64,000 nucleotides of DNA, from contig OU342637.1 of NCBI GenBank assembly GCA_910589415.1, positions 39,834,162 through 39,898,161 of the forward strand. The letters run 5' to 3'. The notes beneath the pieces are model-generated. The model searched no databases. It saw only the letters and a program-made list of their open reading frames with translations, and was not told the origin of the DNA. This document shows, one piece after another, positions 23,662 through 35,009 of the stretch. The first letter of the stretch is position 1, and the number at the start of each line of letters is the position of its first letter. The translations under genes and the position numbers were made by a program. The DNA is from Malachius bipustulatus (taxonomy: Eukaryota > Arthropoda > Insecta > Coleoptera > Melyridae).

Positions 23662-24834
23662 TGTAACGTCTTAGCGTTACATTCTTGTTCTCTAGAAGTT
23701 TTCTTTGTTTTGATGAGAACTGCAAAATTACAGTTCCCACAATTTCCTATAATACAGACCGCATCATCGAACTGACTATCCACACTATCTCCCGGTGCTG
23801 GTGCTGTCTGAGTAATTCACTACTAGATGGCGTTTCGTGTCTTTTCTCTCGCTTGTTTTCTTTCCAGTTGGTTTCTAAAGAAACCAAACAAACCAAATAA
23901 GTTGTCAACTGTCAATCAGATTTCAGTATCTGACAGTGACATTTCTTCTTTCACAAACCGGAGGCGGACATCCTCTCAGGTTCACGGAACTGAATTCACT
24001 TCCTCTTTATCTGTCCACCAAGAAAGTTCATTTCTTGACGGTTCCCGTCGAAGCCTGTTATACAGGGTAAGTCGCCATTACTGAAATTCTAAAAATAGGT
24101 TCTAATTCGATTATTACTTATTTTTAGCTTCTGGGATATCTTCTGGAATATTATCTCAACTTTACCTTATACCTTTATCGTTACCTTTATCTTTGGTAAA
24201 TACCTTACCTTCTCCGGTATTTACTAATATCTGAATTAACTGCCTATTGTGGAGAAGCCATCTTGGGACTAGGAGACAAAGGGAGCGTCGCTCATTTTTC
24301 TTCTCCACTATTATCTAATTCATCCTTCCATCGTCTTCATTTATCCATGGTGAAATAGATCATCGTTTCGAAGATCTTCAATAGCAACAGAACATTTTCC
24401 CGGTGCTAGTGCTGTTTAGGACTTTTCAACCTCAGGAGTCTCGTCAGGGCGCGGTCCCTACACCTGCTGGTTTTCTTCTGGAGATCTCAATGCTTGATTA
24501 GACATCACCCCCATCAAAGCAAGCAGCCTAAGTTAGAAAGTCCAGGAGCTGATTATATCCTTTTTACTGTCGAAATAAAGACAGTTTTACCTCCATCAAC
24601 TTCATCCCGGAAACTGTAAGTTGCTTTTATTTTATTTCACCGAACGTGATGAGGAACGACTAGAAGATCAGTGCTATTTAGTGAATTAATTAATTACCAC
24701 TTATGAACTTTATCTTTCCCGATATAAATAATATCGGAAGTATTTTATTCTTTTGTACACAGGTGTACAAAGTAAAGGATCCTTTATTTTAAACAAACTG
24801 ATTGTTTAAACATATATATATATATATATATATA
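23662..24834 (+). repeat. 5' LTR of M, first part
   Basis: About 99.5% identical to 46909-48073 by eye. It ends in a (TA)n tract at 24812-24834, where the insertion pile begins. The remaining part is 36385-36979. Small open frames in it are repeated in both LTRs and are not genes. Confidence 0.85.
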
Positions 24835-25456
24835 CACATTAAGCTTATTTCACGAAGCCCGGTACGTTGCACAGGTAACCGGAGTCCCGCCCTTAATAAT
24901 AGACTTCATGGTGTGTATTATAACTGAAAGTGAAGAGAAACATCATATTAATCGAAGCAACCTGCGAGGGGTAAACATTTCACAACATACAAATCTGGTT
25001 ATATCCTTAAGAATTTTAGAATCCCTGAACGTTCTTATGTCAATACATAGCCCACTGCACTAAAAGTATATACCCATCCGATTACCGGAAACCCTGCTTT
25101 GTTGCCACTTCTCAGGGCCTCGGATAAGCAGTATTAGCACAGAATATGTCTTCTTCAAGTGCCATACCCGTATATCGGGCGTAGGCTACCTCTCGCATAT
25201 GTCTGTGGTGCGCGAGCTATCAGTTTACACAGACATATGGGACCTCCCTTTTTATTGCCGGAGTCCGAACGGCACTGTTTGAGAAGTTTTACTAGGCAAG
25301 GGTACTTGTGGTGGTTTGCCATTGCCTTCCACAAGGTGGATCCCGATCTTGGCTCGAGAAACACAACAAATAGTTGTCGGCTGCTGGTGAGTTTCGAACC
25401 AAGGTATATCGGCACGGCGGACCAACGCGCTATCCACTGCGCCACGGGACCCACTC
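24835..25456 (-). mobile_element. tRNA-derived SINE
   Basis: On the minus strand the head contains an A box (TGGCGCAGTGG) and a B box (GGTTCGAAACTC) at tRNA spacing, so RNA polymerase III transcription is expected. The body includes AAGGCAATGGCAAACCACC, a central block that I recall from other insect SINEs. The 3' end runs into the (TA)n tract. The long open frames on both strands here are translations of the tRNA-like head and body. Confidence 0.75.
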
Positions 25457-27066
25457 CCGTGGCGCATATGTCTATCGCGGGGAATATGTCTATTCTGTGG
25501 ATATACAGTACCTACAGAACATCTAAGTTTCCCCGGATCCGGATAGACGAATTGTCTCTTTGTACAGGCTGGTTCGTCCTAGCGCAATTATTATCATCCT
25601 TACGCTAATGGATACTTACTTACTACTAAAAAAAAACCATTGTAGAAACTATTAATGTTTGAATAGTATTAAAGGTATATTACATTCATTAATTTCATTT
25701 TATTTCCGTTCATTAAGCTTTTACTTAAAAAAAGTTGCACCCAGAGTCCGGGTCACATGACATCTTTTGTCTCGTACAAAAAGGTAAACTATTTTTATTA
25801 CATTTTCGGTATGCCATTGTAAATTGTGCTGCAAAAAAGACATATACCTACTTATACAATTTCGATAGGATTTTTCGATAAAAATTCAACTGTAGCGTTT
25901 TTAACTTTTTTAATAGTTAAATATTAAATTTTTATTTAATAGGGTAATAAGATAACTACCATAAATTGAATAAGCCATAAATACAATACGACCTTTCAGA
26001 AAAGTCGGTCGTTGTTTAATTTTATGATACAGGCTGAGGTAAAAAAACTGAATGAAACGGTAAGAGTCATATCTCTTACCGTTTCATGCAGTTTTTTTCG
26101 GTTTTTTCAGTTTTTTTCATGCAGTCGGTTAAATAATTATAAAAAAGTTGCGCTGTTTTGAGACGAGTATTTGGCAATTTTTTTTTCTCAATAATCCCAG
26201 AATTTCCTGAAATATAAAAAAATAAAAAAATGATGGAAATATTCATTATTGTGCAAAAGACAACAAAGAATTCTTATGGGAAATTGACTTTCGGATAATT
26301 TGTTGTAATATTAGGAATTGATAGCATTTGATGAGTAGATCAGAAGTCTCCATGGACATAAGCCAAGATAAACTTGTTTTATGGAGTTATTCACCTTTGC
26401 AGATGGATTTTTTTCTCTCATAGCAAACACGCTTATATTTTTAAATGTTTGCCTTTACAATTGTTTCAGCAAAAATGTTACATGGATCATTTGTTATGAT
26501 TGAAAAGATACTGTTGCTGCTGCTGCAGCAATTACATTTTGAGTATGTTGCGCCATTTTCCAGAAAAGCTATAAAAAGTTTTCAATTTGTGGTGTTATTT
26601 TTGTAATCCTTGGCAGTGACTTTGCTTTAAATTGGACTTGGACAATAATTTTATAATTATTTTTGAATTTTTTTATTAAACATAACTTTTAATTGTTAAA
26701 GTCAATACAATTACGAAAACTGCACCACAAATCGAAAGCTTTTTCCCGATTTTTTAGCAAATTGTTCAACAGAGAAAAGGGGGTATGGGCAACATTTAAA
26801 AATGCGTGACTCGTGAGAGAACAAATCTTCAGAGGTGGATATTTCGAGAACAAGGAAAAGAGAAGATTTTCAGAAATATTGTCAATCGCTACTGGGTGTT
26901 GCTAAAAATAAACGTGGTGGTGGCATTGGCAAGATATTTTTTATGAAACTGTCACCGCCAACTAATACCAATTCAGAAAACGACAACCATTGTCACACTG
27001 CCTATCCAAGTTGGTCTGTAACTGTCAATTAACTTAATGTCATAGCAAGGAGCAACGAAGTAACTC
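25457..27066. other. AT-rich sequence inside the M 5' LTR insertion
   Basis: No supported gene. A hairpin at 26041-26098 has 25-base arms (AAACTGAATGAAACGGTAAG with its partner) around a 6-base loop. The rest shows no repeat ends that I could pair. Confidence 0.4.
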
Positions 27067-27605
27067 TGATATATATTCTGGACTACACTGGATATGAAGA
27101 CAACGAACTTGCCGTCTCTCTGGCCAGGAAAGGTGCTGAATCGGAATTTATTGAACCAGTACCAGCATTTGGCATATCGCCGAACATTGCCAAAACAACA
27201 ATATGCAACTGGGTTCCACTAGGGAAAGGAGGAAGCACAATGGCTCACCTGAGGCCTCAGTTCAGCGGACTTGGTCTGCTCACCTAAGAATCCAGGCAAC
27301 TGTGCTGAGAGGGAAGTCCTCCAACACTGGCATAACTTACCAAGATTTGACGATCCGAAGGCCCTTATACAAGGTACTTCGAACAACAGGACGAACGAAC
27401 TATTGGATCTTAACAGGCCTTAATAGGCCTATAATTTGGGCGCTGAAAGCTGAATCATCATCTGCACAGGATAGGTTTAGCGAACAGCGCTGAATGCCGC
27501 CTGTTCTTGGAGGATGACGAAGCAAAACACATCCTATGTGAGTGTCCCCCTTTGGGAAGAACCAGATTTCAAACCTTCCGGAGAGACTTTCTCACACCTT
27601 AAGAC
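27067..27605 (+). pseudogene. LINE (R1/LOA/I-like) RNase H and C-terminal remnant
   Basis: GYEDNELAVSLARKGAESEF matches the last RNase H motif (usually GNEAADxLARKGA); the catalytic Asp is replaced by Val. After several frameshifts it reads ECRLFLEDDEAKHILCECPP, the C-terminal CCHC knuckle typical of R1/LOA-type LINEs, then a stop near 27602. A 3' untranslated tail extends to about 27780. It is 5'-truncated and non-functional. Confidence 0.7.
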
Positions 27606-27996
27606 GCGGATATATTAACAATAGTCATGATGGTCAGCTTCCTAAAAGAGGCTGAGCTGATGGGGTTAATGTTGCACGACTAGATGTGAGCCACAATAGA
27701 CCTTTGGTCGTAGTGGAGGTGTACAATGGCCCACTCACGATAAATCTAAATATAATATAATCTACTTTTCTCATGAACTGTATACAATGGCGAAATTAAA
27801 TTTTGTTGACAAGTTGACAAAAATTGATTATGTTTGTGACTGCTGGATGCATTACTTTACAATTAAACCAGCCTTTCAATGAAATAGCTTGACAAACATT
27901 ATTGTCCTTCTGTTTCATGAGTTAAATTGTTGAGAACCAGTCACTAGTCACTCTAATTATTGTCAGTTCCCTCATGTGAATGTCAAGTTTGAAATT

Positions 27997-28004
27997 TATA
28001 AATA
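27997..28004 (+). promoter_or_regulatory. TATA box of the lysine-rich protein gene
   Basis: TATAAATA, 71 bases before ATG 28068, which would place the transcription start near 28027 (TTCACAG). Confidence 0.5.
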
Positions 28005-28067
28005 AAATTGAAAACAATATAAATTCACAGCAATACTAGTTTCGAGAAAAACTGGACATCGTCGAAT

Positions 28068-28760
28068 ATGAGAAGAAGAAAAATTTCACCTCTTACACCT
28101 CATCCGATCCATCTAAACGAAAAGTTTAAAAGAAGAAATCATCGCGACCCGCTGCACCAACAGCACCATCATCCAAGATATCACCAACATCGCTGCTATA
28201 GTAACATTTTCCTGTATTATCTTTCGAAGCTCGGGAACATATTCAGATCGCAACCAAAGCGCTGCTATCGTGTTTCATGCCCTCCACAAGCCCCGGTTGT
28301 TCAACCAAGTATACCAAGATCACACAATCGATGCAGGCCAAATTATGAATCTGATTCAGAATTTGACTCTGATATTACTGATGATCATAATCGTAAGCGT
28401 GACAATGCCAACACAGGTTCACGTAAAGCTGTTAGGATCGTTGAAGAGGCCCTCAATTATGGACGTGCCAATAACGTTATCGAAAAAGTGGGGGATATGT
28501 TTCTTTTTAAGAGACCCGAGCTTAGTTGTAGAGAGAAATTGGCTAAAAGAGAGCCCACTCCCGGACCAAGCGAGAAAGAGACACCGGTATTGAAGACTCG
28601 TGAAGAGGCTCGTAAAACCAAGAAGGTGATTGCTAGAAAAGAACCAAAAGTGGTGAAGAAGAAAGTGAAGCGTCGTAAGTTGAGAGGTAAAAGTAAGAAG
28701 AATATAAAATGTTACTGTTCGAAATGTTCCAAGCTTGTACGGAAACGTAAAAATAGATGA
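28068..28760 (+). CDS. Lysine-rich basic protein, possibly linker-histone/winged-helix-like
   Basis: A 230-codon intact frame with a TATA box upstream and AATAAA 24 bases after the stop, so it looks like a complete single-exon gene. The N-terminal 70 residues are rich in Arg, His and Pro. An acidic patch (ESDSEFDSDITDD) follows, then VRIVEEALNYGRANNVIEKV with GDMFLFKRP, which resembles the last helix and wing of a linker-histone-like winged helix. The C-terminal third is Lys/Arg-rich (KEPKVVKKKVKRRKLRGKSK) and ends with CYCSKCSKLVRKRK. Nuclear DNA or RNA binding is likely from composition. The family assignment is tentative. An overlapping frame at 28270-28593 is a shadow. Confidence 0.55.
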   Translation: MRRRKISPLTPHPIHLNEKFKRRNHRDPLHQQHHHPRYHQHRCYSNIFLYYLSKLGNIFRSQPKRCYRVSCPPQAPVVQPSIPRSHNRCRPNYESDSEFDSDITDDHNRKRDNANTGSRKAVRIVEEALNYGRANNVIEKVGDMFLFKRPELSCREKLAKREPTPGPSEKETPVLKTREEARKTKKVIARKEPKVVKKKVKRRKLRGKSKKNIKCYCSKCSKLVRKRKNR

Positions 28761-28783
28761 TGAAATTTTGGGTTATACTATTG

Positions 28784-28789
28784 AATAAA
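28784..28789 (+). terminator. Polyadenylation signal of the lysine-rich protein gene
   Basis: AATAAA shortly after the TGA at 28758-28760, followed by TTATTATTGTCC. Confidence 0.55.
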
Positions 28790-30315
28790 TTATTATTGTC
28801 CTTGATTAGATTATTTTTATAAAGTTATAGCTACAATTTCTTAGATACTGGTTAAGTCTTGTCAAGAGTCATAATTCATCACCTGAATCTGTAACGTACA
28901 TTTCGTACGTACCGGCTAGATGCCGGTAACACAGAGACAGCGGCGGGCGCGCGCAGTGAGTAAGTGATAGTGGCGTTTAGTGCAATGCATCGGCCGACTG
29001 GAGGCCTCGATTTTCGTAACATCGACGGTCAAGTTGCAATCAGGTGCGCTTCACCATCATACCTGCGTTTTCACGCTCTTTATCTCCTGGGAATTCGCGG
29101 ATGAAGGGTCCGCAAACACCTGAAGTTTCCTGAAATGGCGTCGTGAACTTTCACGTTAATTATTGTTAATTATTATAAGAATCAACTACGTTTTTGGCTT
29201 GGTGAGTGTTGTAAAATGATTTTCTTAATTGCGTTAGAATTATACAGATCATATTTTCTTAATACCGTATGCTAATTTTAATTATAGCTTTTAAAACGAT
29301 CGAGTTTCGCTTCGCATGTAAAATTTTGCCGATCACATGTTGATCTCAACATATCTTGAGGACGGGACATCATTTTATGTACCCCCGGCAAGCAGACTCG
29401 ATCGGACCATTCATTAATGCAAGAGTGTTTCCAATATCCATGAAATTACAGCTTTTCCCTACGGATTGCTTTTTCCTTGGAATCAATTTTTGCCTGGAGG
29501 CACATTTTTACCTGGAGGCAACTTTTTCTCTCACACAAGAAGACTGATGTTACCTGATACACCTGAGAAGTTTACCACCATCTAAACTTCCACCCTCACA
29601 CCGGAGACCGTACGAAGATAAGTGCCCTTGTGAACCATCAGTATCCGATCCATTCATTCGCCTAGCACCGCACGCTCTTGTTTTTTTATTATATTGTTAA
29701 CCGTGCTCAAGAGTTTGTGATATTAACCTGTTGTTACCTGTTGTTGTACTGACCTACTTGTTATTGTTGACCCTCTTAGACTAGCGACTCAACCTACGAC
29801 CCTTGTTTTTCTTGTCTCATGCTCTCAGCGACTATTTTTCCCCTCTAAGGGTTAAATAGTTCGTTTCAAATCATCTTCATAATCATAAAGTATTACTCAA
29901 GAAAGCATAATTTGAGATTGCCCTAAGATGGCTCTAAAAGATGAAATCCCGTTCTCTACAGTGGATGATTTTGTTGAAGCATCTGGTAATAATCTCCCGA
30001 ATATTATTGAATTAATTTTTCTGGTAGGATGTGTCTTGAAAACAGGTTACAAGTTTTAACGTAATGTAACTTCAAACTTTTAAAAAGGCTTTGTCCAAAA
30101 GATTTTGGAAAACTGTATGGTTTACTAAGCCGGTAGTTAATTCTTTATCTCAACGTATAGGGACCGGGTCATAAAAGTTTATGGAGCCAACCATTTTGTT
30201 TCTTCATATTACGTGCTTCTATGGTATTGGTAAGTGCTTCCTGTGTCCTTACTCCTCTATAATAATTATAATGTTTGACAGAAAAACTGTCAACCGTCGC
30301 CAAAAACTTAAAACC
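28790..30315. other. GC-richer leader-like sequence and spacer
   Basis: At 28891 TGTAACGTACATTTCGTACG opens a GC-rich stretch (GGCGGGCGCGCGCAGTGAG) unlike its surroundings. It could be an LTR or promoter of an unidentified element. A 44-codon frame starts at ATG 29926 (MALKDEIPFSTVDDFVEASG) and then stops. No second copy of the putative LTR is in the window. Confidence 0.3.
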
Positions 30316-31478
30316 TTCTTGCGCATCAATCGCAGAAATAGTGTATTTTTATGCGATTCAATAATAAATATTTTCTTCCTATTTTTTATTTTTTTTTATA
30401 ATGAATATAATGAAAAAATAATCCGATTTTTTTGGGGGTAAAAGCGGAAAACCACCTACCTACCAAAAAAAAATAATAACCCTCTCGTGGTTTCGAACCC
30501 GCTCCAACAGTTTACTAGGCAAGGGTCTGCCTTTCAAATTTGTAGCGATGATCGAGTAGGTATATGTAGTACGTCAAATACTTACACCTACACATTTTAT
30601 TTTTTAAACTAGTCATATCTTAGTTATTAAAAGACCAATTTGAATACTTTTTTCACCCGCATGTAGGTGATTTAATTGTCGTTGCGATTGCTCTTCTAAT
30701 TTTCAGAACCATTCATAATTGAATGTGAAAAAAAATAAAAAAGAAATTGCGAACCATTTCATCGATTTAATAATTTTATAGAAGTGTAAGCTAATTTTGC
30801 ACAAGCGAAAAACTTTTTTATTGTTCGTTTAAAGTGCTACATTAATCGAGGCGAATTGAAGCTAAGACATCAAATTATATGTTAAAGCAAAAAAAAATTG
30901 AAAATTTCGGTTCAACTTCTTCAAAAATGGACTCATAAACGGTTATAGAATTGACACATTTTCACCCTTTTTCCTACCCACGACACTGGCTTATTAATGG
31001 AAAATATGCTAATTTTATTGCATTAACTCAAACTTCCAATAATTTTCTTCAAATCCTGTTAATTTGATTTCAAAGTTTTTTGCCATCTTGCTCATGCGGG
31101 GGCTCAAAAAATTGGAAATTTTCCGAAAATTCAAATGGCTGCCATTTTGAAACGGCTCGGTCGATTTTGCTCAAGTGCAATACCAGACCACTCCTTGCGG
31201 ATATCTTACTCCCACAAAAATTTCAGCCTCCTAGATTCAAAACTGCGACCTGAAATGAGATGACAAAAACCGGATATCTGGAACTTTGAAGGGACACCCT
31301 GTAGAAGTGATGGGACTTTTGGAAATTTTTTCAACGAAAATCTAACGTCATTCCCAAGATTTACAAGAATCCAAAATTTCGTTCACTAATCTTGAAAGAT
31401 AAAGCCACAGGAGCGTTTTTAAAATCGAAATTTCGCGATTTTGGAGAAATATATAAATATATATATAAATATATAGTC
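30316..31478. repeat. Dispersed 1.15-kb repeat H, copy 1
   Basis: Closely similar to 33189-34352 in the same orientation. It contains a GGGACACCCTGTA end at about 31293-31305 and a minus-strand tRNA-like head that has lost most of its A-box half here. Confidence 0.8.
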
Positions 31479-32375
31479 AACTTGAATTAACTTCGTACTC
31501 GTAATACAACGATTTAATGTTCGTGGGTTGTACGACACAAAAAAGAAAATCCTTGGCCAATTAGATAGTTACTCTTTTATTTAATGTCTACGTTTCGGTA
31601 TTCTCCACACCTTCATCAGGACAACTGTAATAACAAAATTAGTACCTATTGATTACAAACACTTTTTAATTGTCTGGACTTACAAAACTTCGAGATTTAT
31701 GTTAAAAACCAACATCATATAAAAAACAAAGAGGATCCAGTCTTTCTCGCAAAAACACCAAACATATCTATGTAAATTACCTAATAAAACACTCACTGTC
31801 ACATCTAACATTTTACATCATACTTCACAGGATTAAAATCTAAATTAAAATCTATTTTGTTACACAATTTCATATTTTAAAATAAAAAACCACATGGTCT
31901 TGGAGGTGTTTTCTGTGGTTATGTTTGCCATAAGAGAAATCAAAACAAACGGTAGGGATATTCGACTCGAAAATTAAATCTTTTTTTCCTTTTCTTTTGT
32001 CATGTGTCATTTGACACGACATAATAAATTGATTAATGACATTTATTACAGCCCTTCATTGAGATGACATTGTTTACATTATTATTCTTATTTTTAATTT
32101 TTTAGTCTTACGGAAATCGAAATTTATTATTGTTTTCATTGAGGCTGGTAGCTGACTAGTACAACCATTATTTACTATTCCTAATCAATTGTCACTCTTG
32201 GTTCATTGTCACCCCTGTTATGCTGATAATTTATTAAAAAGGAATATATGTTGCTGATATTTTGTATGTCAGTTTTTGAATTTAATGAATTACTTGTTTT
32301 TTTTATGTGATACATTTCCAGAAAAAAACGTTTCCCTGTAACCCTTTCCATGTCCAGTATTTCCAGTATATCCAT
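31479..32375. other. AT-rich spacer with a hammerhead-like core
   Basis: On the minus strand at about 31590-31622 CTGATGA, a 5-bp stem (GGTGT/ATACC) and GAAA follow in hammerhead order, with a weak stem I (TGTC/GACA). An extra A after CTGATGA and the lack of stem III make activity doubtful. No gene was seen. Confidence 0.4.
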
Positions 32376-32605
32376 ACTCTACGAAGAGCCCGGATTTAAC
32401 ATCCCCTGATTTTTTCTTATGGGGGTATTTGAAAGGGGTTGTTTATGAGAGAGACCCACCAACACGGGAAGATATGAGGCAACGAATTATCGAGGCGTGC
32501 CAAAACATTTCGATCCAATTTCTCCAGCAAACTGTTCACAGCTTTGAAAACAGGGTTGCGGTGTGCATTGAACATGGTGGGCATACATTTGAACAGTTTC
32601 TGTAA
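32376..32605 (+). pseudogene. Mariner-like transposase C-terminal remnant
   Basis: Reads SPDLTSPDFFLWGYLKGVVY and ends FEQFL before TAA. SPDLxPxDFFLWG is the block holding the third catalytic Asp in arthropod mariner-like transposases and their relatives. The segment RQRIIEACQNIS and the HGGHTFEQFL tail also fit. The N-terminal DNA-binding part and the first two catalytic blocks are missing. Confidence 0.8.
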
Positions 32606-33188
32606 AAATATTTCTGAATAAATAATTTAGAAAATCTCAATTTTGACAGCCCGATAACTTGACAGGTTTTCGTTTAAAAAAAAAAAGTTTCAAACAAAAG
32701 TTTTAGGTTTTTGTCAACTCAATCGACGTACGCAATAAAAACTGGGGGTTCCCATTTAAAAAAAAATACTTGCCCCCACCTCCCGCGAGGGGTGGGGGAG
32801 AGGGGGGATGATTGTGCCCCCAAACTACGTCCCCCTAACAACCATACAACTTTTGTTGAAAACTTTTTTTTCAATAACCCCACAATTCCGAAATATTTCC
32901 CTGGTCAGATTAAAATGGATCACCCTGTTATATTTCGATTTAAATTTATAAAAACGATTTCGAAAGTAGGATTTTTGCATAAAAGTATATTTTGCATTGG
33001 AACGCTGAGGAATATGTTACAAATGAAGCTGAATATCTCATGATATTCGGCCGAATGAGTGAGAGTGGAGATGAGCAGATGAGGGGTATAATAGCGCTTG
33101 TATTATACCTTCCCCTGTGCACAATATAAATTTTATATTAATAACTATAATACGCGTCGAACGATTTACACTACAACTAAAAAAAAAC
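32606..33188. other. Spacer
   Basis: Contains a stray CACCCTGTTATA at about 32925 resembling a TACAGGG element end, and homopolymer-rich stretches. No gene was seen. Confidence 0.35.
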
Positions 33189-34352
33189 CTTCTTGCGCAT
33201 CAATCGCAGAAATAGTGTATTTTTATGCGATTCAATAATAAATATTTTCTTCCTATTTTTTTTTTATAATGAATATAATGAAAAAATAATCCGATTTTTT
33301 GGGGGGGAAAAGCGGAAAACCACCTACCTACCAAAAAAAAAGAATAGCCCTCTCGTGGTTTCGAACCCGCATCAACAGTTTACTATTTAGGCAAGGGTTC
33401 GCTTGCCTAACTAACTGAGCTAAAGGTGCCTTTCAAATATGTAGCGATGATCGAGTAGGTATATGTAGTACGTCCAATACTTCATCCTACACATTTTATT
33501 TTTTAAACTAGTCATATCTTAGTTATTAAAAGACCAATTTGAATACTTTTTTCACCCGCATGTAGGTGATTTAATTGTCGTTGCGATTGCTCTTCTAATT
33601 TTCAGAACCATTCATAATTGAATGTGAAAAAAAATAAAAAAGAAATTGCGAACCATTTCATCGATTTAATAAGTGCAAGCTAATTTTGCACAAGCGAAAA
33701 ACTTTTTTGTTTTTCGTTTAAAGTGCTACATTAATCGAGGAGAATTGAAGCTAAGACATCAAATTATATGTTAAAGCAAAAAAAAATGGAAAATTTCGGT
33801 TCAACTTCTTCAAAAATGGACTCATAAACGGTTATAGAATTGACACATTTTCACCCTTTTTCCTACCCACGACACTGGCTTATTAATGGAAAATATGCTA
33901 ATTTTATTGCATTAACTCAAATTTCCAATAATTTTCTTCAAATCCTGTTAATTTTATTTCAAAGTTTTTTTCCCATCTTGCTCATACAGGGGTTCAAATA
34001 TTAGCAAATTTTTCAAAAATTAAAATGACCGCCATTTTGAAACGGCTCGACCGATTTTGCTCAAGTACAATACCAGACCAGTTTTTATAGATATCTTACT
34101 CCCACAAAAATTTCAGCCTCCTAGATTCAAAACTGCGACCTGAAATGAGATGACAAAAACCGGTAACCTGGAATTTTGAAGGGACACCCTGTAGAAGTGA
34201 TGGGACTTTTGGAAAGTTTTTCAACGAAAATCCAACGTCATTCCCAAATTTTACAAGGACCCAAAATTTCGTTCACTAATCTTAAAAGATAAAGCCACAG
34301 GAGCGTTTTTAAAATCGAAATTTCGCGATTTTGGAGAAATATATAAATATAT
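33189..34352. repeat. Dispersed 1.15-kb repeat H, copy 2
   Basis: Second copy of 30316-31478. It keeps a fuller tRNA-like head (33345-33432). Neither copy begins TG nor ends CA, so they are not obvious LTRs. Confidence 0.8.
33345..33432 (-). mobile_element. tRNA-like SINE head
   Basis: The minus strand carries TTTAGCTCAGTTAGTTAGGC (A box/D arm), a GGCAAG/CTTGCC anticodon-like stem and GCGGGTTCGAAACCACG (B box/T arm). Acceptor pairing is poor, so it is a tRNA-derived SINE promoter and not a working tRNA. A T run follows at the far end of the minus-strand unit. Confidence 0.6.
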
Positions 34353-34509
34353 ATAATTATTTGAAAATTAGGTAAAGGCAAGCGGTGTGTCGCAAATAAA
34401 AGGTATGATCCTTTTTTGTTAAACTCAATATATTTCAACAAAAAGATGAACGACATATCGTAAAACGATACGTCATTCATTGATTTCATGCTGTGAGTCA
34501 GGGGTGGAA

Positions 34510-34554
34510 ATTGTAGACACGTGTTTCGTCCTAATTGGGACTCTTCAGTACAAT
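34510..34554 (-). ncRNA. Hammerhead ribozyme (type I, minimal stem III)
   Basis: On the minus strand: stem I 5' strand ATTGTA, core CTGAAGA, stem II GTCC with loop CAATTA and GGAC, core GAAA, stem III CAC/GTG, cleavage triplet GTC, then TACAAT closing stem I. All invariant core bases are present, and the six stem I pairs and four stem II pairs are perfect. Cleavage would follow the C at 34516. A stem III of three pairs with no loop is known from satellite-DNA and Penelope-like hammerheads, which act as dimers. It would process transcripts of element J on the minus strand. Confidence 0.85.
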
Positions 34555-34603
34555 GTATCTTGCTAACACACAGCACAATTTAGTCACTTAATAGTGAGCA
34601 AAA

Positions 34604-35009
34604 TGATAAAAATAAATAAAAATAAATTAGCACGGTGGGTTCGGCTTTCGCCATAGGATGCAACCCCAGGCAGCTAAAACGCATGCCAACAACTGAGTGC
34701 AGTGCCTCCCGATGTGCGTAAAGGTAGGATAGGCCTACTTCCAAAGTTTAACAAAAAGATGAACGACATATCGTAAAACGATACGTCATTCATTGATGAA
34801 ATCACACAGCATGAAATCAATGAATGACGTATCGTTTTACGATATGTCGTTCATCTTTTTGTTAAACTTTGGAAGTAGGCCTATCCTACCTTTACGCACA
34901 TCGGGAGGCACTGCACTCAGTTGTTGGCATGCGTTTTAGCTGCCTGGGGTTGCATCCTATGGCGAAAGCCGAACCCACCGTGCTATTTTATTTTTATTTA
35001 TTTTTATCA
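34604..35009. repeat. 406-bp near-perfect palindrome
   Basis: Arms of about 194 bp (34604-34797 and 34817-35009) around a 19-base loop. The inner 50 bp (AACAAAAAGATGAACGACAT...) occur a third time at 34434-34500 next to the hammerhead. Confidence 0.85.

Noticed and set aside
23827..24084. 85-codon frame repeated at 47075-47332
   Set aside because: It lies in both LTRs of M, so it is repeated because of the LTR and not as a gene family.
25380..25456. A real tRNA gene
   Set aside because: A and B boxes are present but the acceptor and anticodon stems do not pair; SINE head instead.
25155..25608. Overlapping long frames on both strands
   Set aside because: They translate the tRNA-like head and conserved body of a SINE.
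30316..34352. Repeats H as the LTRs of one element
   Set aside because: Ends lack TG/CA, there is no primer site or pol between them, and the interval holds unrelated remnants.
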